A stretch of DNA of 64,000 nt from Chryseobacterium sp. Marseille-Q5410. Its GTDB lineage: Bacteria > Bacteroidota > Bacteroidia > Flavobacteriales > Weeksellaceae. A model generated the notes under the pieces. It ran no database searches. It saw only the letters and a program-made list of their open reading frames with translations, and was not told where the DNA came from. Below are positions 56,093-64,000 of this stretch, piece by piece. The stretch covers positions 1,178,001-1,242,000 of the forward strand of contig CAMPOT010000001.1 of the NCBI GenBank assembly GCA_946892665.1, in the 5' to 3' direction. The stretch's first letter is position 1, and the number at the start of each line of letters is the position of its first letter. The translations under genes and the position numbers were made by a program.

Positions 56093-57637
56093 TTATTTAA
56101 TAATTTTTTCAGATTTTATGCCTGATTTAGTATGTATGTTAACTAAATAAATACCTTTTGGCAGATTTGAAAAGTCAATTTTATCGCTATTTATTTTGCT
56201 TTTTATCAATTTACCATCTACTGAATAAACGTCTACCTTATCAATCTTGTCATTGGATTTTATGAAAAGGATATCTTTTACTGGGTTTGGATACACTTTT
56301 AATTTAGCAACTGAAACATTATTTGCTCCTAAATTTGATTTTGAAAAACTCACATTATCTAATCTTAAAGAGGCATTTACTGCAACTATAGGTGTTACGT
56401 TGCCGAAACCAAAATAATAAACTTTCGATTCCGGAGCAGTAAAAGTTGAAGTGTACTCCATATAATTCCCGCCGGAAATTGCGTTGCTGCTAAGTTCCTG
56501 AATAATTGATTCTTTATTGGGTGCAGAAGCAGCAGACACTTTTAATGTTGCAGGAGTTGCAGTTAAGCTACTCATTTGCGCAAAATATTTAATGATAATT
56601 TCCTCTCCTGCATTGACTTTAATTGGGTACGAAAAAATCCAGTCATTTTTTGAAAATGATTTGCTGGTGTTATTGAAAACATATCCGCTCCCATTTTGCG
56701 AAGCCGATCCAGTTCCATTAATCCAGCTTCCTGATGTCCACCCGTCAGAGTCATATTCTCCATAGTTTTCAGCGGTGAATTCGAAGTCGTAAGAGTAAGG
56801 AAGAATAGCTGCTGTCCAAACGGATTTAGGGGTTGCCCAACCAGATCCGCAATCTTCATTTTTTAGAAAAAATTGATATCGGGTAGCCGGTTGTAAATTA
56901 GTATAACTTTTCGTAAGTGCGGTTTGAATTCCTGTTGAAGAAACCGGAACAGTGAATGTTGTAAATCCTGTATTGTAATTTGTAATCCCATCCGTTGCTT
57001 CCCAATTGATCGTAACGCTATTTTCCGTTAAATTAGTCGTGTTGAATCCCGACAGATTGGGCATTGTACAGTTTGCAGAGTTACTAATATATAAATCATC
57101 TAAAGCAAGATACATCCCATTATTCGTATTGTTTACGAAAGCAATATAAATATTTTGGCCTTTGTAATCAGATAGATCCAAATTTCTGGAATTGAATTCA
57201 TACGGTTGTTCATCAGTCACCGTTAAAAGGGTAGTTGTGAAACTATTTGGTTGATTATCTGTAGTAGAAATTTTTACCTCATAATCGTCCATCATTTCGA
57301 AATCATAGGATTTTGATTTCCAATATAATGTAGGATTTCCAGTAGATGGAATTGTAATTGCAGGCGTAATCAGCCAGTCATTAGATTGTCCTGCAGGATC
57401 ATACCAAGAAGTACTCATTGCAATTTTATTGTCGTAACCATCATAATATTGAATCCACGCATTAGTATCGAAATTTAAAATTGGGGCATAAAATGGTACA
57501 GTAAGACCATCTGCATTCACTTTGGAATAAGAGGAAAGTGGTGTTCCGTTGTTGTTTTCGAAACCGGAGCTGAAGATTTGAGATTGAAATTGCAACGAAA
57601 TGGCAATTAATAAAATAGAAGCAAATGTTTTTTTCAT
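56093..57637 (-). CDS. Secreted T9SS cargo, choice-of-anchor J protein
   Basis: 514 aa. Signal peptide (MKKTFASILLIAISLQFQSQ); two choice-of-anchor-J/cleaved-adhesin regions, DWLITPAITIPS with YDFEMMDDYEVKIST (about residues 20-190) and about residues 285-430; a fibronectin III segment between (PNLSGFNTTNLTENSVTINWEA); and a type A C-terminal sorting domain (VYPNPVKDILFI, FSNLPKGIYLVNI, EKIIK). Exported by the T9SS encoded elsewhere in the window; may be an adhesin or enzyme-linked. Convergent with rny; they shared the terminator now split. Confidence 0.88.
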   Translation of the reverse strand: MKKTFASILLIAISLQFQSQIFSSGFENNNGTPLSSYSKVNADGLTVPFYAPILNFDTNAWIQYYDGYDNKIAMSTSWYDPAGQSNDWLITPAITIPSTGNPTLYWKSKSYDFEMMDDYEVKISTTDNQPNSFTTTLLTVTDEQPYEFNSRNLDLSDYKGQNIYIAFVNNTNNGMYLALDDLYISNSANCTMPNLSGFNTTNLTENSVTINWEATDGITNYNTGFTTFTVPVSSTGIQTALTKSYTNLQPATRYQFFLKNEDCGSGWATPKSVWTAAILPYSYDFEFTAENYGEYDSDGWTSGSWINGTGSASQNGSGYVFNNTSKSFSKNDWIFSYPIKVNAGEEIIIKYFAQMSSLTATPATLKVSAASAPNKESIIQELSSNAISGGNYMEYTSTFTAPESKVYYFGFGNVTPIVAVNASLRLDNVSFSKSNLGANNVSVAKLKVYPNPVKDILFIKSNDKIDKVDVYSVDGKLIKSKINSDKIDFSNLPKGIYLVNIHTKSGIKSEKIIK

Positions 57638-57734
57638 TTCTTTAAAATTTATAAGAAATGCAATATAGTACTTATCTTATTGAATTACAATGAAATTATT
57701 CAACTTACCATTATTATATTTTCAGAAATTATCA

Positions 57735-58199
57735 TTACAAAAAAGGTTTCATCTCTTCCTCGATATTTTTTCGTAAATCCATGAGTTTTACGGCGTACTG
57801 TTCCATTTGTTTTTCAGCTTCAGTTTCCGGTTCGAATTTTGGGACTTCTACCGAATTTCCTTCATCGTCAACCGCGACAAAAACAATGATACAGTGGGTT
57901 TTCTTCTCAAAATCTTTCCGCTTGATGTTTCGGGAAAATACATTGATGGCGATGTGCATACTCGTACTTCCGGTGTAAATTACCTCGGCTTCCACTTTTA
58001 CAATATGCCCGATTTTTATAGGAGAATAGAACCTTATTCCGCCCACATAAACGGTTACGCAATAGCTGGAACTCCACGAACTTGCACAGGCGTAACCCGC
58101 CTGATCGATCCATTTCATCACACTTCCTCCGTGTACATTCCCACCATAATTCACATCACTTGGTTCCGAAATAAACTGAAAAACCGTTTTTGTCTGCAT
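57735..58199 (-). CDS. Acyl-CoA thioesterase (hotdog fold)
   Basis: 154 aa. NVHGGSVMKWIDQAGYACAS with the catalytic-type Asp on the hotdog helix, as in YciA/Acot. It cleaves acyl-CoA to free acid and CoA; chain-length preference unknown. Single gene, divergent from the ArsC-like gene. Confidence 0.92.
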   Translation of the reverse strand: MQTKTVFQFISEPSDVNYGGNVHGGSVMKWIDQAGYACASSWSSSYCVTVYVGGIRFYSPIKIGHIVKVEAEVIYTGSTSMHIAINVFSRNIKRKDFEKKTHCIIVFVAVDDEGNSVEVPKFEPETEAEKQMEQYAVKLMDLRKNIEEEMKPFL

Positions 58200-58271
58200 T
58201 TTTTACTTAAATTTTTAATAAAGGTATTCATAAAATTTTTAAATTCCTTTTATTAAGACTACTTTTGAAAA

Positions 58272-58622
58272 ATGAAAAAAGTATTTTATTTAAAAACCTG
58301 CGATACATGTCTGAAAATTATTAAAAAATTCAGTTTAAAAGATTGGGAAATGCGCGAAATAAAAATAAATCCTATTTCTACCGAAGAACTGGAACAAATG
58401 TACAAATTAGCAGGATCTTATGAAGCACTTTTTAGCAAGAAATCTAATCAAATCAAATTGAGAGAACTTAATTTAAAAACAATGACCGAAGAGGATTACA
58501 AGGAGCTTATTTTGGACCATTATACCTTTTTAAAAAGGCCAGTTTTTATGACTGATAAAGAGATATTCATCGGTAACGAAAAGGCAAATCTCGAAGCACT
58601 CCGAAAATTTTTTGCCGAGTAG
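58272..58622 (+). CDS. ArsC/Spx-like thioredoxin-fold protein
   Basis: 116 aa. FYLKTCDTCLKIIKKF gives a CxxC near the N-terminus and the later FLKRPVFMTD carries the conserved Arg-Pro of ArsC/Spx. No arsenic-resistance genes nearby, so the arsenate reductase name is only family level; a redox role is as likely. Confidence 0.8.
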   Translation: MKKVFYLKTCDTCLKIIKKFSLKDWEMREIKINPISTEELEQMYKLAGSYEALFSKKSNQIKLRELNLKTMTEEDYKELILDHYTFLKRPVFMTDKEIFIGNEKANLEALRKFFAE

Positions 58623-58626
58623 AAAA

Positions 58627-58660
58627 AACCGCCTGGAAAATTTTCCAGGCGGTTCTAATT
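58627..58660. terminator. Bidirectional terminator between arsC-like and gcvT
   Basis: Perfect 14-bp inverted repeat AACCGCCTGGAAAA / TTTTCCAGGCGGTT (58627-58654), no unpaired centre in DNA. Confidence 0.85.
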
Positions 58661-58681
58661 TTATATAAAAAATGTTTCGCT

Positions 58682-59764
58682 TTACACGAAAGGCAATTTC
58701 ACAACTTTCGCAGGCACATTTTTATTTCTAATTTGGATAAATATTTCTGAACCAATTTTGAAATGAGGTTTTGCCACATAAGCCAAACCAATTCCTACTG
58801 ATTTCATTGGGCTCATGGTTCCAGAAGTTACTTTTCCTATTTCGTTTCCATCAGCGTCTACCACCAAGTAATCGTGTCTTGGGATGGCTCTTTCCTGCAT
58901 TTCGAAACCAACCAATTTTCTGGTAACTCCTTCTTCTTTTTGCTTAGCAAGAAATTCTTTGTCCACAAAATCCTTATCGAATTTGGTAATCCAACCTAAA
59001 CCTGCTTCCAGCGGAGAAGTAGTATCATCGATATCGTTTCCGTAAAGACAGAATCCTTTTTCCAATCTCAAAGTATCTCTGGAAGCCAGTCCGCAAGGAA
59101 TCAAACCGAATTCTTCGCCTGCTTCGGTAAGTGAATCCCAGATTTTTTCAGCACTTTCATTTTTAAAATAAACTTCGAAACCTCCGCTTCCGGTATAACC
59201 GGTGTTGGAAATAATCACATCCGAAACTCCGGCAACAGTCCCCACAGTAAAGTGGTAATAAGGAATATCGGAAAGTTGCGTGTCGGTTAATTTTTGAAGG
59301 GTTTCGGTAGCTTTTGGACCTTGGATAGCGATCAAAGACATTTCGTCTGAAGCATTGGTAAGTTTCGCGCCAAATTTTTCGTTGTGCTTGGAGATGTGAT
59401 TCCAGTCTTTCTCGATATTCGAAGCATTTACCACCACGAAATATTTTTCGTCTTCCATTTTGTAAATAATCAAATCATCTACTATGCCGCCGTTTCCGTT
59501 GGGTAAACAAGAATATTGTGCTTTACCATCTTCCAAAGCATCCACATTATTGGTCGTAACATATTGCAACAGATCTTTTGCAGAAGGTCCTTCCACAAAA
59601 AACTGCCCCATGTGGGAAACATCAAAAATCCCTACTTTTTCGCGCACGGCAAAGTGTTCTTCGGTAACGCCGGAATATTGTACAGGCATTTCGAAACCTG
59701 CAAAAGGTACCATTTTCGCGCCTAAAGAAACATGTTTATCAAACAGCGCAGTTTTTTTATTCAT
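58682..59764 (-). CDS. gcvT: Glycine cleavage system T protein
   Basis: 360 aa. [25 protein letters not shown], the folate site region [16 protein letters not shown] and [18 protein letters not shown]. Aminomethyltransferase passing the methylene group to tetrahydrofolate. gcvH and gcvP are not in the window. Operon-like with idi upstream (37 bp). Confidence 0.95.
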   Translation of the reverse strand: MNKKTALFDKHVSLGAKMVPFAGFEMPVQYSGVTEEHFAVREKVGIFDVSHMGQFFVEGPSAKDLLQYVTTNNVDALEDGKAQYSCLPNGNGGIVDDLIIYKMEDEKYFVVVNASNIEKDWNHISKHNEKFGAKLTNASDEMSLIAIQGPKATETLQKLTDTQLSDIPYYHFTVGTVAGVSDVIISNTGYTGSGGFEVYFKNESAEKIWDSLTEAGEEFGLIPCGLASRDTLRLEKGFCLYGNDIDDTTSPLEAGLGWITKFDKDFVDKEFLAKQKEEGVTRKLVGFEMQERAIPRHDYLVVDADGNEIGKVTSGTMSPMKSVGIGLAYVAKPHFKIGSEIFIQIRNKNVPAKVVKLPFV

Positions 59765-59801
59765 TCTTCAAATTTATTTATAAGATTATATTTCGATTAT
59801 A

Positions 59802-60311
59802 TTAAAGATGATCTTGGTATTCCTTTAAAATGATTTTAAACCATTCTGTAAAATTTTCAGGGTTTGCATTCATTTCCTCATCGAGTTGTTGCATGGAAAT
59901 ATATCTTACTTCCGAAACTTCGTCATTATTGAGAGCGAAATTTCCTTCGTAATTTCCTGTAAAAACGTGGTCTAGCTCATGTTCCCAAAGATTTTGGCCT
60001 ACATCGGCTTTGTAAATAAAGCTGAATTTTTCCGTAAGATCGGTTGTGATGCCCAATTCTTCTTTTAAGCGGCGATGTGCGCCTTCGAGATAAGTTTCAT
60101 CGATTTTTGGATGTGAACAAACGGCGTTGGTCCACTGTTTTGGGGAATGATATTTTCCGGGAGCGCGCTTCTGAAGGAGCATTTCGCCTTTATCATTAAA
60201 TAAAAAAACTGAAAATGCACGGTGAAGGATACCATTTTCATGGGCTTCCATTTTATCCATCAGTCCTAAAATTTCATCATTTTCAGAAACTACAACTACT
60301 TGTTCTTCCAT
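59802..60311 (-). CDS. idi: Isopentenyl-diphosphate delta-isomerase, type 1
   Basis: 169 aa. Nudix-like fold with the catalytic Cys in WTNAVCSHP, the Nudix box GAHRRLKEELGI and the Glu in LWEHELDHVF. It interconverts IPP and DMAPP for quinones and carotenoids. Upstream of gcvT in the same direction. Confidence 0.93.
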   Translation of the reverse strand: MEEQVVVVSENDEILGLMDKMEAHENGILHRAFSVFLFNDKGEMLLQKRAPGKYHSPKQWTNAVCSHPKIDETYLEGAHRRLKEELGITTDLTEKFSFIYKADVGQNLWEHELDHVFTGNYEGNFALNNDEVSEVRYISMQQLDEEMNANPENFTEWFKIILKEYQDHL

Positions 60312-60429
60312 ATCTCACAAATTTAAGTTTTAAAACTTAGTTGGTAAAATTTTTTATAAAAATTTATACTTTCTCTTTTTTTATTTGAAATGTTGGAAAA
60401 TTTACCTGCAGTAAAACAATGAAAATTTG

Positions 60430-60437
60430 TAATTTTG
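60430..60437 (+). promoter_or_regulatory. -7 box of the HAD-like/serA operon
   Basis: TAATTTTG, 18 bp before the ATG at 60456. It overlaps the alternative TTG at 60435, which therefore is not the start. Confidence 0.5.
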
Positions 60438-60455
60438 ACTCTTAAAATTTTTGAA

Positions 60456-60857
60456 ATGGAACTGGAACATAAAGATCATCTGAGCCCAATACTAAAAGGT
60501 GATGTAAAAAATTACCTCATTGACATTGACGGTACGATAACCGATGATGTGCCCAATGAAGAGCCCGAAAGAATGATCGATTGCGAGCCGTACCCCGACG
60601 CGCTGGAAACCATCAACAGATGGTATGATCAGGGACATATCATTTGTTTTTTCACATCCCGTACTGAGAATTTAAAACAAATTACCATCGATTGGTTGGA
60701 TAAACACGGTTTTAAATATCACAGCGTTTTGTGCGGAAAACCCAGAGGCGGGAATTACCATTGGATTGATAACCACCTTGTGAAAGCGACACGTTACAAA
60801 GGTAAATTTACCGATATGGTAGAAAAACAAGTAACAATTGAAGTATTTAAAGATTAA
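60456..60857 (+). CDS. HAD-like phosphatase domain protein
   Basis: 133 aa from the ATG at 60456. DIDGTITDDVPNEEPER is a HAD motif I (DxDxT); FFTSRTENLKQI gives motif II and WIDNHL a late Asp. Short, without a cap domain; in related genomes sometimes named phosphoheptose isomerase, which I do not adopt. 3 bp before serA, so perhaps a phosphatase in the same pathway. Confidence 0.7.
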   Translation: MELEHKDHLSPILKGDVKNYLIDIDGTITDDVPNEEPERMIDCEPYPDALETINRWYDQGHIICFFTSRTENLKQITIDWLDKHGFKYHSVLCGKPRGGNYHWIDNHLVKATRYKGKFTDMVEKQVTIEVFKD

Positions 60858-60860
60858 TAA

Positions 60861-61820
60861 ATGAAGATATTAGCGAATGATGGCTTAGACCAATCTGGGA
60901 TTGATGCACTTACTGAGAAAGGTTTCGAGGTAATTACCAACAAAGTTCCTCAGGAATTTTTGATAGATTATATTAATGAAAACCAGATCCGCACGATCCT
61001 GGTAAGAAGTGCGACGCAAGTACGAAAAGAACTTATTGACGCTTGTCCAAGTATCGAAATCATCGGAAGAGGTGGAGTAGGAATGGATAATATCGATGTG
61101 GATTATGCACGTTCGAAAAACATACACGTGATTAATACCCCGTCGGCTTCTTCGGAATCTGTGGCGGAACTTGTTTTTGCGCATTTGTTTTCAGGAGCTC
61201 GCTTTTTGCACGACTCCAATAGAAAAATGCCGTATGTGGGAGATTCGGAATTTGCTAAACTCAAAAAATCGTACGAACACGGAATAGAACTTCGAGGGAA
61301 AACCATTGGAATTGTAGGGATGGGAAGAATAGGGCAGGAAGTTGCCAGGATCGCATTGGGATTAGGGATGAGGGTAATTGCAGCCGACAGCAATGTTGGC
61401 AGAGCAAGCATTAAAGTGAAATTTTACAATAACCAATTTATCAACGTAGATATCGAAACGGAGCCAATTGAGGGAGTTTTGAAACATGCTGATTTCATCA
61501 CTTTGCACGTTCCGGCACAGAAAAATGGTTATATGATCGGAGAAAAAGAATTTGATTTGATGAAAAAGGACGTAGCAATCGTAAACTGTTCCCGAGGTGG
61601 AGTTATCGACGAAGAAGCGCTGATTGCCGCATTGGATTCCGGAAAAGTTGCCTTCGCAGGATTAGATGTTTTCCTCAACGAGCCAACGCCTTCAAAAAAT
61701 ATTTTGAACCATCCAAAAATCTCTCTTACTCCGCATACCGGTGCTTCAACTGTGGAAGCGCAAGACCGAATCGGACTCTCTTTGGCACATCAAATTTGCA
61801 GTATTTTGCAAATTCAATAA
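60861..61820 (+). CDS. serA: D-3-phosphoglycerate dehydrogenase
   Basis: 319 aa. IIGRGGVGMDNIDVD, NAD fold GIVGMGRIGQEVA, catalytic Arg in NCSRGGVIDEEAL, Glu in LDVFLNEP and His in TPHTGAST. No C-terminal ACT domain, the short form. First step of serine synthesis, though other 2-hydroxyacid specificity is possible. Coupled to the HAD-like gene. Confidence 0.88.
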   Translation: MKILANDGLDQSGIDALTEKGFEVITNKVPQEFLIDYINENQIRTILVRSATQVRKELIDACPSIEIIGRGGVGMDNIDVDYARSKNIHVINTPSASSESVAELVFAHLFSGARFLHDSNRKMPYVGDSEFAKLKKSYEHGIELRGKTIGIVGMGRIGQEVARIALGLGMRVIAADSNVGRASIKVKFYNNQFINVDIETEPIEGVLKHADFITLHVPAQKNGYMIGEKEFDLMKKDVAIVNCSRGGVIDEEALIAALDSGKVAFAGLDVFLNEPTPSKNILNHPKISLTPHTGASTVEAQDRIGLSLAHQICSILQIQ

Positions 61821-61844
61821 TTTTTGCAAAAACATATTTAAGCA

Positions 61845-61876
61845 TAAAAAAATCCCGGCAATTCCGGGATTTTTTA
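61845..61876. terminator. Terminator between serA and mscL
   Basis: AATCCCGG (61851-61858), loop CAATT, CCGGGATT (61864-61871), A and T tracts outside. Confidence 0.8.
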
Positions 61877-61894
61877 TGATGATGGAATAATAAT

Positions 61895-62266
61895 TTATTT
61901 ATTCTTCAATAAATCTCTAATTTCTGCCAAAAGAACCTCTTCGTTAGAAGGTCCTGCAGGTGCAACTTCAGCCGGCTTAGAGACTTTATTAGCCGCTTTA
62001 ATCAACCAGAATAGTACCATTGCAATACATAAAAAGCTGATGATTGCGGATAGGAAATTTCCGTATTTCACACCGTTCCAGCTCAATTGTGCAATGTTTT
62101 CCGCGCCTACAGCTTTTAGCGTAGGATTTAGGAGTAATGGTGTAATTACATCTTCAACCAAAGAGGAAACAATTTTACCAAATGCAGCTCCAATGATCAC
62201 ACCGACTGCTAAATCTACCACATTTCCTTTGAAAGCAAATGCTTTAAATTCTTGTACAAATCCCAT
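61895..62266 (-). CDS. mscL: Large-conductance mechanosensitive channel
   Basis: 123 aa. FVQEFKAFAFKGNVVDLAVGVIIGAAFGKIVSSLV is the first helix with the gate Gly/Ala pattern, second helix near YGNFLSAIISFLCIAMVLFWLI. Releases solutes on osmotic downshock. Confidence 0.96.
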   Translation of the reverse strand: MGFVQEFKAFAFKGNVVDLAVGVIIGAAFGKIVSSLVEDVITPLLLNPTLKAVGAENIAQLSWNGVKYGNFLSAIISFLCIAMVLFWLIKAANKVSKPAEVAPAGPSNEEVLLAEIRDLLKNK

Positions 62267-62604
62267 AGTTTTATATTTTAATATTTTTAAGTTCAGCTAA
62301 ATTAATAAATAATTTTAAAATTTGTTGATAAATTATAGCATTAATTGATTTAAATGGTAGAAATGATGCTGAGTTCCCAATTATCATTAAATTTATTTAC
62401 TATTTAAGTTCATTAAGAATGAAAATATTTTCGGCTCAGGAAACCTCATTCTTTTTACGGAGCAATATGATACAAGCAACGATTTTAGGGGTTTAACTTT
62501 ATCCAAAATCCGGACAATGTAGGCTTGAAAAACATTTGAAAGTTTCGTTGCGGCCTTTAACTTTGACAGACGAATTGGGAATTTTTTTAAAAATTTTATC
62601 ATAA
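62267..62604. other. Gene-free spacer
   Basis: About 340 bp. A leftward 69-codon frame (62393-62602) exists but shows no family, no promoter and basic low-complexity composition; I do not call it. Left part is very AT-rich, likely the mscL promoter region. Confidence 0.4.
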
Positions 62605-62637
62605 AAAAAACCTTTCAAAAAATGTGAAAGGTTTTTC
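62605..62637 (-). terminator. Terminator of lgt
   Basis: AAAAACCTTTCA, loop AAAAATG, TGAAAGGTTTTT (62606-62636). Confidence 0.8.
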
Positions 62638-62653
62638 TAGTTTTATTTAGAAA

Positions 62654-63523
62654 TTACTCCGGTTGACCGTTTTCTTCCTCAGTAATTTTGTTGTTTTTGG
62701 AATACCACATGATTACAAAACCTGCAATTATAAAGGGGATTGAAAGAACTTGACCGGTATTTAAACCTGCAAATTGAATAAATTCGTCGCCTTGTGGTTC
62801 TTTTAAAAATTCTACAAAAAATCTTATTGCCCAAAGAAGGATGAAAAACACTCCGAATAGCCAACCTTGCTGATATTTTTTGTTGGTGTAGCGGTATAGA
62901 ATCCACAATAAAATAAAGAGTAGAAAATAACCTATTGCTTCAAAGAGCTGGGTAGGATAGCGTGGAACGATGGCGCCGTATTCAGAACTTTGCTGGGGGA
63001 AAAGTATAGCGAATGCAGATCCTTCGGGAGCGGGTTTTCCGATGATTTCTGAATTGAAAAAATTTCCGATTCTTACAAAAGCACCTCCCAACGCAACTAC
63101 AATTCCGATTCTATCATATACCCAAAAAGGATTTTTCTTAATAATTTTAAAGGAATAATAAAGCGTGGTGAAAATCAAAGCAATAGTAGCACCGTGACTT
63201 GCCAAACCAGAAAAACCGGTGAATTTGAACTCAGGCTTGGTTTGTATCGGAAGAAAAACCGACCAAAAATCTTGTTTGAAAAGTTCCGGTTGGTAGAAAA
63301 TAACATGTCCCAATCTTGCCCCAAGAATAGTTCCTACCAATGTCCAAGTGAAAAGCGGTTCCAGGTATTTTTGGTTGACGTTGTCGATTTTGAAGATTTT
63401 CGCCATAATTGCATAGCCAAGTCCAAATGCTAGAATAAACATTAAACTGTAATAATGAAGGGTGATCGGACCTAAATTGATGCCGGTTGACGGATCCCAA
63501 GTGGTATATAAGAATGAAACCAT
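62654..63523 (-). CDS. lgt: Prolipoprotein diacylglyceryl transferase
   Basis: 289 aa, seven hydrophobic helices. GARLGHVIFYQPELF, GLASHGATIAL and the Lgt signature GAFVRIGNFFNSEIIGKP. It adds diacylglycerol to the lipobox Cys of preproteins, including GldK, DUF4270 and YceI here. 20 bp after yidD. Confidence 0.95.
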   Translation of the reverse strand: MVSFLYTTWDPSTGINLGPITLHYYSLMFILAFGLGYAIMAKIFKIDNVNQKYLEPLFTWTLVGTILGARLGHVIFYQPELFKQDFWSVFLPIQTKPEFKFTGFSGLASHGATIALIFTTLYYSFKIIKKNPFWVYDRIGIVVALGGAFVRIGNFFNSEIIGKPAPEGSAFAILFPQQSSEYGAIVPRYPTQLFEAIGYFLLFILLWILYRYTNKKYQQGWLFGVFFILLWAIRFFVEFLKEPQGDEFIQFAGLNTGQVLSIPFIIAGFVIMWYSKNNKITEEENGQPE

Positions 63524-63543
63524 ATTTTTTTATTTATTTTTTT

Positions 63544-63789
63544 TTAATGTTGATGTTCGCATTTTGGAGGTACAGGATCATAGCCGTCGCCGCCCCACGG
63601 GTGGCATCTTGAAATCCTTTTTGCTCCCAACCAAAAACCTTTGAAAAGCCCGTGAACACGAAGCGCTTCTACCATGTAATGAGAACAGGTAGGTTCGTAT
63701 CGGCAATTTTTCGGAAGAATGGGCGAGATAAACCACTGATAAAACTTTATCAGTACAACCAAAGGAAATGTGATGATTTTGTTGACCAT
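63544..63789 (-). CDS. yidD: Membrane protein insertion efficiency factor YidD
   Basis: 81 aa. [33 protein letters not shown] and [14 protein letters not shown] are diagnostic. A small peripheral membrane protein that helps YidC. Operon with lgt; its promoter overlaps that of rarA. Confidence 0.95.
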   Translation of the reverse strand: MVNKIITFPLVVLIKFYQWFISPILPKNCRYEPTCSHYMVEALRVHGLFKGFWLGAKRISRCHPWGGDGYDPVPPKCEHQH

Positions 63790-63793
63790 TGCG

Positions 63794-63823
63794 TTGCAAA
63801 AATAACGAAATAGTTTAATTTTG
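63794..63823 (+). promoter_or_regulatory. Promoter of rarA
   Basis: TTG (63794-63796), 19-bp spacer, TAATTTTG (63816-63823). Confidence 0.55.
63797..63804 (-). promoter_or_regulatory. -7 box of yidD
   Basis: TATTTTTG on the minus strand, 7 nt before the ATG; it lies in the spacer of the rarA promoter, so the two may compete. Confidence 0.5.
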
Positions 63824-63889
63824 TTGAAAGTTTATGGCTAAACTTATCTGGCCGGCCATTTGCTATCAATTAATTTTCAATTTTCTATT

Positions 63890-64000
63890 TTGAATTCAAA
63901 CATTCCACTTGCTGAATTGCTGCGTCCGAAATCTTTAGATGAAGTTTTGGGTCAGGAACACCTTACCGGAAAAAATGGTACGGTGAGAAAGATGCTGGAA
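63890..64000 (+). CDS. rarA: Replication-associated recombination protein A, N-terminal 37 codons
   Basis: Partial at the right edge. TTG start at 63890; NSNIPLAELLRPKSLDEVLGQEHLTG is the typical RarA/MgsA beginning, an AAA+ clamp-loader-like ATPase acting at stalled forks. No ATG lies in frame before the conserved region. Confidence 0.88.
   Translation, partial: MNSNIPLAELLRPKSLDEVLGQEHLTGKNGTVRKMLE

Noticed and set aside
62393-62602. 69-codon leftward open frame after lgt
   Set aside because: No motif, no promoter, lies beyond the lgt terminator; composition is not protein-like enough to call.

Overview
The window is a 64 kb piece of a chromosome from a Bacteroidota bacterium, most likely a flavobacterium of the Chryseobacterium/Kaistella group (Weeksellaceae). 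The reasons are: the gliding motility / type IX secretion operon gldKLMN together with porT and a secreted protein carrying a type IX C-terminal signal; a DUF4270 lipoprotein next to glmS; AT-rich spacers; almost no Shine-Dalgarno sequences; and repeated promoters with the flavobacterial -7 box TAnnTTTG. These family assignments come from reading motifs and overall protein character. No database search was run.

Layout. 1-9.6 kb: start of panC (leftward), then rightward a GlgA-like protein without its substrate motif, a DUF4270 lipoprotein, glmS and gldK-gldL-gldM-gldN, closed by a strong terminator. 9.6-18 kb: an accessory patch. It holds an FAD oxidoreductase, a 3' piece of sdhB, a 3' piece of a type ISP restriction enzyme, a 5' piece of a RloC-like ATPase, then an apparently intact oxidative cluster (Dyp-like partner, Dyp-type peroxidase, catalase-like haem protein, double hydroxyacyl-CoA dehydrogenase), a 3' piece of an alpha/beta hydrolase, and tRNA-Ser(GGA). 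18-31 kb: housekeeping genes (asparaginase, trmH, rsmE, tsaD, tamB, an Lrp regulator, split transketolase, sodium:solute symporter, small GNAT). 31-37.7 kb: an OsmC pseudogene with two lesions, two pirins flanking an LLM flavin oxidoreductase and an NAD(P)-binding protein, an MFS drug exporter, and a higBA toxin-antitoxin pair.

37.8-54.3 kb: asnB, an rRNA cytosine methyltransferase, yjdM, an orphan ABC ATPase, a YceI lipoprotein, alaS, a metallophosphoesterase, a KAS III enzyme, ubiE-porT, a coiled-coil protein with zapA, a probable 6S RNA, and rny. 54.3-56.1 kb: a complete IS1182-family element inserted exactly in the loop of the rny terminator. 56-64 kb: a secreted T9SS protein, a thioesterase, an ArsC-like protein, gcvT, idi, a HAD-like protein, serA, mscL, lgt, yidD and the start of rarA.

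How the parts fit. GldK/L/M/N and PorT are core parts of the type IX secretion machine, and the protein at 56.1-57.6 kb is a likely cargo of it. Lgt makes the lipid anchor needed by the lipoproteins here (GldK, DUF4270, YceI). The most unusual features are the oxidative cluster with a direct repeat at its promoter, the clean head-to-head junction of two broken genes at about 11,180, and the insertion sequence that split a terminator while carrying its own.
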